In this document: in pieces, positions 56,868 through 64,000 of the stretch
How the letters are laid out: every line of letters begins with the position of its first letter
Position numbering within the stretch: position 1 is the first letter of the stretch
Assembly (NCBI RefSeq): GCF_013113835.1
Contig: NZ_VTYQ01000004.1
Location: forward strand, 248,001 to 312,000
Length of the DNA: 64,000 nucleotides
Reading direction: 5' to 3'
Source: Vibrio sp. RE88
GTDB taxonomy: Bacteria > Pseudomonadota > Gammaproteobacteria > Enterobacterales > Vibrionaceae
Made by a program: the position numbers and the translations under genes
Notes under the pieces: model-generated
What the model saw: the letters and a program-made list of their open reading frames with translations, nothing else
Databases searched by the model: none
Told to the model about the DNA's origin: nothing

Positions 56868-57746
56868 TTAGAAATCAAACAAATATTCGTTGAGTTTATC
56901 CGCCAGCCATGACATGCCAGGGTGCTCTGCCATGCCTGCTGAAGTGAACATACAGTAGTCTTCCTGCGTTAAGCCGTAAGTATGCTTGATGACCGCTAGT
57001 TCCTGCTTACGTAAATGATGGCGGATGAGAGGTTCAGGCAACACGCCCCAAGCATCCTCTGTGAGAATGGTACTGAGCATATAATCAAAGCTGGAGAAAC
57101 CAATATGACGCAGTGAGAACGGCTGTAGCTCAGGGTTGTCTTTTTCGTTGAGATAAACCATGACTGCCTGCATTGCGTTACGTAGCTCATCATCCGAAAC
57201 GCGTCGAAGTTGGCTGAGACGATGATCAGCTTTACATACTGACATGAGTCGGATTTTGCCTAAAGGGTGATAGCTAATATGGGGGTCATCAATGCGCTCA
57301 TAATCGACGCCAAAAGCAAAGTCGACTTGTTGAGTAGCAACCAAATTCGCCAGATCGCCACTGGACGCAAGGACGATGTTAAACGAAGTAGCAGGAAACT
57401 TATTATTGAGCCGATGCGATAGATCTTGCCACATGTCATCTGGCAATGAATCATCGCGAGCGATCCAGACTTCAGCGTTGAATTCACCAGAGACTTGAGC
57501 ACAAGTCTGACGAATGCGTGAAACGGTAACCAACAAATTCTGGCAGTCTTTATAGATGGCTTTGCCCGCTTCAGAGAGAGAAACATGATTGCCTGTTCGG
57601 ACAAAAAGCTCGATATTTAAGTCCTTTTCTAGGGCTTTTATCGACATGCTCAGCTTTGTGCGGTTGCATTCGAGTTGTCTGGCAGCTTCAGAGACTGACC
57701 CAGTGTCAGCAATGGTACAGAAGGCTTCAATCTGCGATAGGTTCAT
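56868..57746 (-). CDS. LysR-family transcriptional regulator
   Basis: 292 residues. Winged helix: LSQIEAFCTIADTGSVSEAA and KLSMSIKALEKDLNIELFV. Note NRTKLSMSIK in place of the more usual SQPAVSRQI. The effector domain shows VDFAFGVDYERIDDPHISY. It is divergent from a methyltransferase gene; the gap contains the sequence GGCGCCAAA and a related GACGCCAAA, possible binding elements. Its effector is unknown. Confidence 0.88.
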   Translation of the reverse strand: MNLSQIEAFCTIADTGSVSEAARQLECNRTKLSMSIKALEKDLNIELFVRTGNHVSLSEAGKAIYKDCQNLLVTVSRIRQTCAQVSGEFNAEVWIARDDSLPDDMWQDLSHRLNNKFPATSFNIVLASSGDLANLVATQQVDFAFGVDYERIDDPHISYHPLGKIRLMSVCKADHRLSQLRRVSDDELRNAMQAVMVYLNEKDNPELQPFSLRHIGFSSFDYMLSTILTEDAWGVLPEPLIRHHLRKQELAVIKHTYGLTQEDYCMFTSAGMAEHPGMSWLADKLNEYLFDF

Positions 57747-57896
57747 CTGGGGTATTCGCGTATTTGGTGCTTATATAAGCTAATGTTATAAGAATACACT
57801 ACGCTTGTCTGTTTTCTGGCGCCAAAAGCTATGAATTTCATGTAGTTTTGATACTCTTGTTTGACGCCAAATGAATGAGGTAACAGGGAGATCATG

Positions 57897-58475
57897 ATGG
57901 CTACTAATTGGGATGATTACGCAGCAGAGTGGGAAAACGAGCCTTCAGCAGTATTGTATGCACAGAAAGCGTTTGACTCTCTACAGGAAATTGTCGGTGT
58001 CCAAGGGAAGCGCATTCTCGATTTTGGTTGTGGTACAGGACTACTGAGCCAGAAGCTTTCTCCTTTCGCGAAAGATATCGTAGCGTTAGATAGCTCAGAG
58101 GCTATGATTGAGCAGTTAGATAAGAAAGAGCTCGATAACGTAGAGCCAGTCGTTGACCTGCTGTCACGTGGCTTGGTCGCAATGCACCCCGCATTCCGAA
58201 ATCAATTTGACTTGGTGGTCGCATCGTCAGTATGCAGCTTTCTGCCAAACTATTCTGATGTCGTCGATATCGTTTACAGCCTGCTCAACAAAGGAAACCA
58301 CTTTGTTCATTGGGACTGGTTATCGGAGAAGGATGAAGAAGGTGGAATGACACCAACCCATGTATTACAAGTACTCAGTAGTGTTGGGTTTGATGAGGTT
58401 GAAGTGACGACACCATTCAGTATCGATACACCTCAAGGAAAATTAACCGTATTGATGGCAGTGGCCAAAAAGTAA
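57897..58475 (+). CDS. Class I SAM-dependent methyltransferase
   Basis: 192 residues. The SAM-binding motif I is RILDFGCGTGLLSQKL, motif II is IVALDSSEAMIEQL, and FDLVVASSVCSFLP is the post-motif region. The family methylates small molecules, proteins or RNA; the target cannot be read from the sequence. GGGAG stands six bases before the second of two tandem ATGs, which is chosen. Divergent from a LysR regulator, so it is likely its target. Confidence 0.88.
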   Translation: MATNWDDYAAEWENEPSAVLYAQKAFDSLQEIVGVQGKRILDFGCGTGLLSQKLSPFAKDIVALDSSEAMIEQLDKKELDNVEPVVDLLSRGLVAMHPAFRNQFDLVVASSVCSFLPNYSDVVDIVYSLLNKGNHFVHWDWLSEKDEEGGMTPTHVLQVLSSVGFDEVEVTTPFSIDTPQGKLTVLMAVAKK

Positions 58476-58495
58476 TACTGGTTTAGCAGATTTTG

Positions 58496-58525
58496 AAAGC
58501 CCGAACATAACCGTTCGGGCTTTTT
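58496..58525. terminator. Bidirectional terminator between methyltransferase and aacS
   Basis: AAGCCCGAAC/GTTCGGGCTT, six-base loop, A run and T run. It serves two convergent genes. Confidence 0.9.
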
Positions 58526-58528
58526 GCG

Positions 58529-60529
58529 TTAGGAAACCGCTTGTGTTGCATACTGAGCGATTTCGTCCAGAACCTGAGGGTTGGCGATAGCGCCTTTATT
58601 CTGTACATCTTTACCATGCAGCACCTGTTTGACCGCCAACTCAACAAGCTTACCCGACTTGGTCTTCGGGACTTCGCTGATAGCGTAAACTTCTGCGGGA
58701 ACATGCCTTGGGGAACAGTGAGTTTTCAGTTGCAGCTTTATGGTTGAAATCAACTCGTCACTGAGCGTCTTATCGCTATCGAGTTGGACAAACAGAACGA
58801 CTTTTTCATCGCCATTGTGCACACGGCCTACAGCAATGGAATCTTTAATCTCAGAGAGCTGATTTACTTGCTGATAAATCTCTGCGGTTCCGATTCTTAC
58901 ACCGCCTGGATTGAGTGTTGCATCACTCCGCCCATAGAAAACCATGCCACCATTGTCGGTCATTTCGACATCGTCGCCATGGTGCCAAGTGTTGTTAAAC
59001 TTATCCCAATAGGCGTTGTGATAGCGCTCGCCATCATCGTGCCAAAAGCCAACAGGTTGATTTGGAAAACTGTTCAAACAGACCAACTCACCACGCTGGT
59101 TGACAACTGACTGCCCCTGTTCATCAAATACGCGTACATCCAGCCCAAGACCGGGGGCCTGACATTCGCCACGATAGACAGGAGAAATCGGGTTACCAAT
59201 CACGAAGCAGCCACAGATATCCGTGCCACCCGAGATTGAAGCCAGATGCACGTCCGCTTTGATGCGGCTGTAGACGTAATCAAATTGTTGAGGGTACAGA
59301 ACTGAGCCAGTGGAGCAGAGCGTTTTAAGATTATCCAGATTATAGTAGCGACTAGGATTGAATTCGGCTTTTTGCAGTGCCTCAAGGTATTTGGCTGATG
59401 TACCGAATAAACTGACTCGAGCTTCTTCGGCGAGCTCCCAAAGCACGCTTGGCATTGGATACATTGGACTGCCATCAAAAATAACAAGGGTCGCACCGCT
59501 GGCAAGGGTTGAAACGTGCCAATTCCACATCATCCAACCGCAGGTAGTGTAGTAAAACACTCGGTCACGTGGTTGGATATCACAATGGAGCTGATGCTCT
59601 TTTAAATGGTTAAGTGTGGTGCCACCAACTGAATGTACGATGCACTTCGGCTTGCCGGTTGTTCCTGATGAATAAAGAACGAACAGCGGATCGTTGAAAC
59701 CGACCCGCTGATATCTAAGACCGCGAGGGATGTAACTGGCTAGAATGGACTCCCAGTCTGAAAACTGTTCATTGCCAAATGGGCTCTCTTGACCAATTTG
59801 CAGATAATCAATGTGGCAGGTGTTCTGGATGCTAGATATCGCTTTTACAATCTGGTCGTTTTTTTCATCCATTTTGAACGTTTTGCCATTGAAGCTATAG
59901 CCATTACAGCAAAACAGAATCTTAGGCTGAACCTGACCAAAGCGCTCCTTCACGCTTTCGACGCCAAAATCCGGAGAGGTCGATGTCCATATCGCACCTA
60001 GGCTGGTGGTCGCCAGCATCGCGACGACTGTCTCAGGCATGTGTGGCAGATAACCCGCGACGACATCGCCTTTTTCAACCCCGTTTTGTTTTAGCCACTG
60101 TTGTAGGATAGAGACTTGATCGCACAGCTGTTGCCAAGTCAGTTTACGGTTCTGACCTCTCTCGTTTTTGAACCAGATAGCGATACCTTCAGGCTCCTGA
60201 AACGCATACGAGAGCAAGTTTTCAGCGTAATTCAGTTGAGACTGAGGAAACCAGATGGTGTCACGGCTGGAGGAGAATTGCCCCCAACGAGCCACGCCTT
60301 CGCCGTGAATGCAGTCGCCTTTGAAGCCGATAACATCGCAAAATTGCCAGATTTCCAACCAGAAGTGCTTTTTGTTATCCACAGACCACTGATGCAATTC
60401 GCTGTAGTTTTCGATAGCTTCACCCTGCATGTTGATATGCTGAATAAACTGATACAGATTAGATGACGCCATTCTTTCTTCGCTGGGATCCCAAAGAGGG
60501 ACCAGCTCAACTGACTCTTGAGTGGACAT
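58529..60529 (-). CDS. aacS: Acetoacetyl-CoA synthetase
   Basis: 666 residues of the adenylate-forming acyl-CoA synthetases, close in length and layout to AacS. The AMP-binding motif YSSGTTGKPKCIVHS, ISGGTDICGCFV, and the catalytic lysine region VPKTKSGKLVELAVK near the end are intact. It activates acetoacetate with ATP and CoA. GAGGAAG is well placed before the ATG. It is divergent from phhAB; acetoacetate is an end product of tyrosine breakdown, which offers a metabolic link. Confidence 0.92.
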   Translation of the reverse strand: MSTQESVELVPLWDPSEERMASSNLYQFIQHINMQGEAIENYSELHQWSVDNKKHFWLEIWQFCDVIGFKGDCIHGEGVARWGQFSSSRDTIWFPQSQLNYAENLLSYAFQEPEGIAIWFKNERGQNRKLTWQQLCDQVSILQQWLKQNGVEKGDVVAGYLPHMPETVVAMLATTSLGAIWTSTSPDFGVESVKERFGQVQPKILFCCNGYSFNGKTFKMDEKNDQIVKAISSIQNTCHIDYLQIGQESPFGNEQFSDWESILASYIPRGLRYQRVGFNDPLFVLYSSGTTGKPKCIVHSVGGTTLNHLKEHQLHCDIQPRDRVFYYTTCGWMMWNWHVSTLASGATLVIFDGSPMYPMPSVLWELAEEARVSLFGTSAKYLEALQKAEFNPSRYYNLDNLKTLCSTGSVLYPQQFDYVYSRIKADVHLASISGGTDICGCFVIGNPISPVYRGECQAPGLGLDVRVFDEQGQSVVNQRGELVCLNSFPNQPVGFWHDDGERYHNAYWDKFNNTWHHGDDVEMTDNGGMVFYGRSDATLNPGGVRIGTAEIYQQVNQLSEIKDSIAVGRVHNGDEKVVLFVQLDSDKTLSDELISTIKLQLKTHCSPRHVPAEVYAISEVPKTKSGKLVELAVKQVLHGKDVQNKGAIANPQVLDEIAQYATQAVS

Positions 60530-60600
60530 GACTTCCTCGTCTTACACACTTTTCCCTAACTATGGCTAAGTTTTGTTGCAAATACAGCCAAAGTCAAACA

Positions 60601-60625
60601 ATCAGCGAAGAAACATATCGCTGAT
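60601..60625. promoter_or_regulatory. Eight-base inverted repeat in the aacS/phhA gap
   Basis: ATCAGCGA-N9-TCGCTGAT, perfect. It may be an operator or a leader hairpin of aacS; there is no T run. It lies 72 bases before the aacS start. Confidence 0.5.
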
Positions 60626-60647
60626 AAATAAGCAAAAAACAGTTAAA

Positions 60648-60665
60648 TGTAAAATTTATGTTACA
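60648..60665. promoter_or_regulatory. TyrR-type box upstream of phhA
   Basis: TGTAAA-N6-GTTACA matches the TGTAAA-N6-TTTACA TyrR/PhhR consensus in 11 of 12 positions. It is 91 bases upstream of the phhA start, in the aacS/phhA divergent gap. It predicts phenylalanine/tyrosine-responsive control. Confidence 0.65.
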
Positions 60666-60755
60666 GGCGTTTGGGCGAGGATGTCCCTAGGTGAATTGTC
60701 ACCGATTTCGTGAGGCGATAGGCTTAATGTAAAGGAGTTGTTAAAGGGAAAAGTG

Positions 60756-61547
60756 ATGACTCAGTACGTATCTAAACCTATTAATAAACAAGGATTTGTC
60801 GACTGGAGTAGCGAGGAAGATCAGATCTGGCACGATTTGGTTTCTCGTCAGTTGGACTTAGTGAATGAACGTGCCTGTAAGGAATATTTGCGCGGTTTGG
60901 AGTTGCTTGATCTACCGATAGACCGCGTTCCACAATTGCCTGAAATTAATAAAGTTTTGTTAAAGGAAACGGGGTGGCAAGTTGAACCTGTCCCTGCGTT
61001 GATAAATTTCGACCGTTTTTTTGCTCTGTTGGCGGATAAAAAATTCCCGGTAGCGACCTTTTTACGTTCCCGTGATGAGTTTGATTATCTGCAGGAGCCT
61101 GACTTTTTCCACGAAATTTTCGGTCATTGCGCCATGCTCACCAACCCTGAGTTTGCCGAGTTCACTCACACTTATGGTCAACTCGGACAAAAGGCCAGCA
61201 GTAAAGAGCGCGTTTATCTCGCACGGCTCTACTGGTTTACCGTTGAATTTGGTTTGGTTAAAGAAGGCTCTGAGAGCAAGATTTACGGTGGCGGTATCTT
61301 GTCCTCGCCTGGTGAAACGCTGTATGCGTTGGACGATGAGCGTCCATTGAGAGAAGGGTTTGATATCTTGACGGTGCTACGTACCCCTTATCGTATCGAT
61401 ATAATGCAGCCAGCGTATTTTCTTCTCGAAGATATCAAGCAGTTGTACAAGCTGAGTAAGACAGACTTAATGTTTCATGTACACCAAGCGATGAAAGAGG
61501 GGTTGCTACCTCCATTGTTTGAACCTAAGGAAATAACACATGCTTAA
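60756..61547 (+). CDS. phhA: Phenylalanine 4-hydroxylase
   Basis: 263 residues from the ATG at 60756 (an in-frame TTG six codons earlier overlaps the ribosome site). The iron ligands are His119 and His124 in [11 protein letters not shown] and Glu164 in FTVEFGLV. The family motif [17 protein letters not shown] is present. It hydroxylates phenylalanine to tyrosine with tetrahydropterin and O2. It overlaps phhB by 8 bases. Confidence 0.97.
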   Translation: MTQYVSKPINKQGFVDWSSEEDQIWHDLVSRQLDLVNERACKEYLRGLELLDLPIDRVPQLPEINKVLLKETGWQVEPVPALINFDRFFALLADKKFPVATFLRSRDEFDYLQEPDFFHEIFGHCAMLTNPEFAEFTHTYGQLGQKASSKERVYLARLYWFTVEFGLVKEGSESKIYGGGILSSPGETLYALDDERPLREGFDILTVLRTPYRIDIMQPAYFLLEDIKQLYKLSKTDLMFHVHQAMKEGLLPPLFEPKEITHA

Positions 61548-61872
61548 TGAACTACGTTGTGAAGCTTGCAGCAGTGACGCTGTAGCACTAAATAAAGAAG
61601 AACAAAGACTCCTGCTCACCGAGCTTAACGACTGGCAGCTTTTAGAACGTGATGGTATTCCTCAGTTGGAAAAAGAATACACGTTCAAGAATTTTAAGCT
61701 TGCGTGGGCATTCGCTGACAAAATTGCTGAGTTGGCTGAGGACGAGTTTCATCACCCTTCCATTTTATTGGAGTGGGGGAAGGTGACCGTAACGTGGTGG
61801 AGTCATTCTATTAAAGGCTTGCACCGCAATGATTTCATTTGTGCAGCTAAGTGTGACAAATTAGCAGACTAA
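61540..61872 (+). CDS. phhB: Pterin-4a-carbinolamine dehydratase
   Basis: 110 residues. The active-site signature is [20 protein letters not shown] and the downstream [13 protein letters not shown]. It recycles the 4a-hydroxy-tetrahydropterin made by PhhA. The start lies inside the last codons of phhA, coupling translation. An N-terminal CEACSSD pair of cysteines is typical of bacterial PhhB proteins. A long-loop terminator follows. Confidence 0.97.
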   Translation: MLNELRCEACSSDAVALNKEEQRLLLTELNDWQLLERDGIPQLEKEYTFKNFKLAWAFADKIAELAEDEFHHPSILLEWGKVTVTWWSHSIKGLHRNDFICAAKCDKLAD

Positions 61873-61881
61873 TTCTGAACA

Positions 61882-61927
61882 GGCCTGAAGCTACTCCCTT
61901 CCTCTTTCGTGTTTCAGGCCATTTTTT
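61882..61927 (+). terminator. Intrinsic terminator after phhB
   Basis: GGCCTGAA/TTCAGGCC, 23-base loop, then a run of six T. Confidence 0.8.
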
Positions 61928-62354
61928 GCATCATTCCCCTCACTATGCATCCTTATCTCTCTTTGTTAAATGTATATTCATACCAGATCATTGAATTAAA
62001 CCTTAATTAAGTGTTAATTAGATTTTGATTTATTTAAATGAACCAATAATTTCGTCTGGTTTATAATATTGTCTTAGCGATTTTTATTGAAGCTTTTCAC
62101 TATGTTGTCGTTGCTTTGGTTTATAAAGAGGCGGCTTTTTTGATAGGTGGATGGTAATGTATCTTTATGTATTTTTGTAATTTAACTGACTGATTTAACT
62201 ATTAAAGTTAAATTTTAATGATTGGATATGTATTTGTTTGACAGGTTTCCTGTTTGAAAATATATTCTTTCGCCGTTGCGGATAAATGGTATTAAATACG
62301 GTTGATCGCAATCAATAGAAAACCAAATAACAAACAACCAATTCTCAGGATGAA
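61928..62354. other. AT-rich intergenic region upstream of the cupin gene
   Basis: 427 bases, very AT-rich between 61970 and 62240. It includes the FNR box at 62302-62315. I see no reading frame with a ribosome site on either strand and no clear small RNA terminator after the phhB one. Confidence 0.5.
62302..62315. promoter_or_regulatory. FNR-type box upstream of the cupin gene
   Basis: TTGAT-CGCA-ATCAA is a perfect match to the FNR consensus TTGAT-N4-ATCAA. Its centre is 46 bases before the first ATG, so it is either close to the start point or overlaps the promoter. Confidence 0.65.
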
Positions 62355-62816
62355 ATGATGAAAAAACTACTTGTAGCAGCGTGTCTTGCAGCCACTTTTT
62401 CTGGTCAGGCTTTGGCGAACGAAGAGCCAAGCTTAAGTGACAAACTAGCGCCTAAAGTTGAACAGCTAGCAAAATCTACGCTGAGTTGGGAAGGCACTGA
62501 ACTGCCAGCTTATGGCCAAGGAACGCCTGAAATCACAGTCTTGAAGATTACTATCCCAGCCAAAGCGCAGCTTCCTTTACATGAGCACCCAGCAATCAAC
62601 GCTGGTGTTTTAACCAAAGGTCAATTGACGGTCATTACTCAAGACAAGGTTGCAGGCAAGAAAGTACTGAAAATGAAAGCGGGTGATTCACTTATTGAAG
62701 TCGTGAACACCTGTCACTACGGCCGCAATGAGGGTGATGAGCCAGCTGAAATCATCGTATTTTATGCGGGCACTAAAGACCAGATCGTTACAACGCCTAG
62801 TAAGCGATGCGTGTAA
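62355..62816 (+). CDS. Periplasmic cupin-domain protein
   Basis: 153 residues. The signal peptide is MMKKLLVAACLAATFSGQAL plus ANE. The single cupin barrel has ITIPAKAQLPLHEHPAINAG, where H-E-H supplies metal ligands, a second motif at GRNEGDEPAEIIVFY, and two late cysteines (NTCHYG and SKRCV) that could pair. Metal and substrate are unknown. CAGGA precedes the start. The FNR box upstream suggests oxygen-dependent expression. A strong terminator follows. Confidence 0.85.
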   Translation: MMKKLLVAACLAATFSGQALANEEPSLSDKLAPKVEQLAKSTLSWEGTELPAYGQGTPEITVLKITIPAKAQLPLHEHPAINAGVLTKGQLTVITQDKVAGKKVLKMKAGDSLIEVVNTCHYGRNEGDEPAEIIVFYAGTKDQIVTTPSKRCV

Positions 62817-62821
62817 TAAGG

Positions 62822-62855
62822 TGAGGCTGCTTTCGAAGCAGCCTTTCTTTTTTTC
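62822..62855 (+). terminator. Intrinsic terminator after the cupin gene
   Basis: AGGCTGCTT/AAGCAGCCT, three-base loop, long T run. Confidence 0.9.
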
Positions 62856-63112
62856 GCAATCTAACGCGGTCATTTTTAATACATAATCGTTCTAAGAGAG
62901 CGCTTGTCATCAAATGTCATAGAGATCTATTCTAATTACGCAAGGTGATGGGGTTCCACCTACTTAACCGCCAATCTGGCTGATGACTCCTACAGAATAC
63001 GAAAACAAGTGATTCGTCGATAGACACTCTGTTTATACACAGGTCGTCGGTTCTGTAGCAGTTAAATACGCAGCCAATTTTCGCTTGTTTTCCGAAATCA
63101 AAGGAAAACGCC

Positions 63113-63805
63113 ATGCAATACTCTTCTGAAATTCAATCCATGTGCCCGATTCAACGCGGGGAATTACATCCGTCTGCTCCTATTCCGATAGAAGGGCGAA
63201 TGATTCGTCCAAAAGAAGTCATAGCCATCTCGGGCTTAAGCCACGGCGTCGGTACTTGCGCCCCGCAACAAGGGGCTGCAAAGCTGACGCTTAATGTGAA
63301 GCAAGGCATTATTGAAGAAGCGTTAATCGAAACGATCGGCTGTTCAGGCATGACGCATTCTGCTTCTATGGCGGCGGAAATTCTCACAGGTAAAACCATT
63401 CTGGAAGCACTGAATACTGACTTGGTGTGCGATGCCATTAACGTTGCAATGCGAGAAATTTTTCTTCAGTTTGTTTATGGGCGAACACAGTCGGCTTTTT
63501 CTGAAGGCGGGTTAGAAGTCGGGGCGGCTCTTGAAGACTTAGGTAAATCACAGTGCAGCCAAGTAGGCACTAGTTACTCAACGATTGCTAAGGGAGTGCG
63601 TTACATGGAACTGGCGGAAGGTTATGTCACTAAACTGGCACTAGATGAAGGAAATGAGGTAATTGGGTACCAGTATCTAAATTTGGGCAAGATGATGGCA
63701 GACATTGAACAGGGTGTGGATGCGCAAGAAGCCATGATACTGGCGACGGGCAGTTATGGCCGATTTGACGAAGCCAGCAAAGTCATCAATCCACGTACCG
63801 CTTAA
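63113..63805 (+). CDS. Divergent IscU/NifU-type iron-sulfur scaffold protein
   Basis: 230 residues. The IscU/NifU fold is recognisable from three blocks: HGVGTCAPQQGAAKLTLNV (Cys49), ETIGCSGMTHSASMAAEILT with GKTILEALNTD (Cys77), and KSQCSQVGTSYS (Cys148). All three scaffold cysteines are present. An extended N-terminus (with Cys11) and a C-terminal 80-residue extension distinguish it from housekeeping IscU. No isc/suf genes lie nearby; instead a GGGtGRT-type gene follows 15 bases downstream. The cargo or partner is unknown. Confidence 0.8.
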   Translation: MQYSSEIQSMCPIQRGELHPSAPIPIEGRMIRPKEVIAISGLSHGVGTCAPQQGAAKLTLNVKQGIIEEALIETIGCSGMTHSASMAAEILTGKTILEALNTDLVCDAINVAMREIFLQFVYGRTQSAFSEGGLEVGAALEDLGKSQCSQVGTSYSTIAKGVRYMELAEGYVTKLALDEGNEVIGYQYLNLGKMMADIEQGVDAQEAMILATGSYGRFDEASKVINPRTA

Positions 63806-63820
63806 TAGGAGCCTGTCGTT

Positions 63821-64000
63821 ATGAACGTTTCAATGACTCAATTACTTCAAGAGATGAACTTATCTTCCATCGAGCAAGCTCATGATTACTGTATGAGCTT
63901 TGGTATTGACCCTAAAAAAGTCGTGCTGGAGACCCAGCCCATAGCCTTTGATAATGCATGCGACGCTTATACACTAGGTTCCGCACTCGCTATTAGCCGA
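63821..64000 (+). CDS. GGGtGRT-type protein, N-terminal part
   Basis: The frame starts at 63821, with AGGAG nine bases upstream, and runs off the window after 60 codons. The visible part is MNVSMTQLLQEMNLSSIEQA ... SFGIDPKKVVLETQPIAFDN, then ACDAYTLGSALAISR. From memory, the QPIAF-NA-AYTLG-A-AI pattern is that of GGGtGRT proteins, a family of unknown function that also occurs next to NifU-like genes in anaerobes. The defining glycine motif lies beyond the edge. Confidence 0.65.
   Translation, partial: MNVSMTQLLQEMNLSSIEQAHDYCMSFGIDPKKVVLETQPIAFDNACDAYTLGSALAISR

Overview
The window reads as chromosomal DNA of a Vibrio or close relative. The evidence is the overall style (moderate GC, tightly packed genes, short hairpin terminators) together with recognisable families: yjeH, yhfA and yddG homologues, a moxR-bat operon next to a chemotaxis receptor, creBCD, kbl-tdh, a vibrio-type concentrative nucleoside transporter, pepT and phhAB. 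Placement on the second vibrio chromosome is an inference from gene content, not something the sequence proves. Nothing looks like a prophage, integron, transposon, CRISPR array, rRNA or tRNA. Both ends of the window cut genes.

Layout. 1-8 kb: end of a MocR-type regulator, a class II glutamine amidotransferase, and a run of amino-acid efflux genes (yjeH, an RhtB/LysE exporter, yddG) with their AsnC/Lrp and LysR regulators, plus a Gfo/Idh oxidoreductase, an OsmC protein and a sugar O-acetyltransferase. 8-15.6 kb (minus strand): an L,D-transpeptidase, a 56-residue small protein, and a moxR-DUF58-DUF4381-batA-batB/C-batD operon with overlapping genes and a 30-glutamine tract. 16-22.6 kb: chemotaxis receptor, LysR/aldo-keto reductase pair, membrane-anchored Mrr-like nuclease, EamA permease. 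22.7-27 kb: creB-creC-creD-DUF2809. 27-32 kb: LysR/VOC genes, an HTH protein of unknown output, and an EAL phosphodiesterase coupled to a receiver-helical-repeat protein whose phospho-acceptor is lost. 32-34 kb: kbl-tdh threonine catabolism. 34.5-36.4 kb: two tandem BspA-like repeat proteins (2 against 14 repeats) behind AT-rich DNA. 36-41 kb: NlpC/P60 endopeptidase, a lipoprotein, periplasmic alpha-carbonic anhydrase and two proteins of unknown function. 41-46 kb: nupC with a structured leader, pepT, a DM13 protein, an MscS-like channel and DUF1289. 46-50.6 kb: acr3-arsR with two operator-like repeats, and an M16 lipoprotein peptidase. 50.6-55.6 kb: a soluble hybrid kinase with two paralogous response regulators. 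55.7-64 kb: CDF transporter, LysR/methyltransferase pair, acetoacetyl-CoA synthetase divergent from phhAB, a periplasmic cupin behind an FNR-type box, and an IscU-like protein followed by the start of a GGGtGRT-type protein.

How it fits together. Most units are ordinary housekeeping or accessory vibrio operons. The points most worth a second look are the leader RNA of nupC (an apparent pseudoknot ending at the Shine-Dalgarno), the EAL/pseudo-receiver couplet, the two-regulator hybrid kinase locus, the BspA pair that differs by exactly twelve 25-residue repeats, the IscU-like/GGGtGRT pair, and several small proteins of 33-56 residues. Regulatory sites readable directly in the DNA include twin palindromes around the exporter promoter, two related inverted repeats at ars, a near-perfect TyrR box at phhA and a perfect FNR box at the cupin gene.
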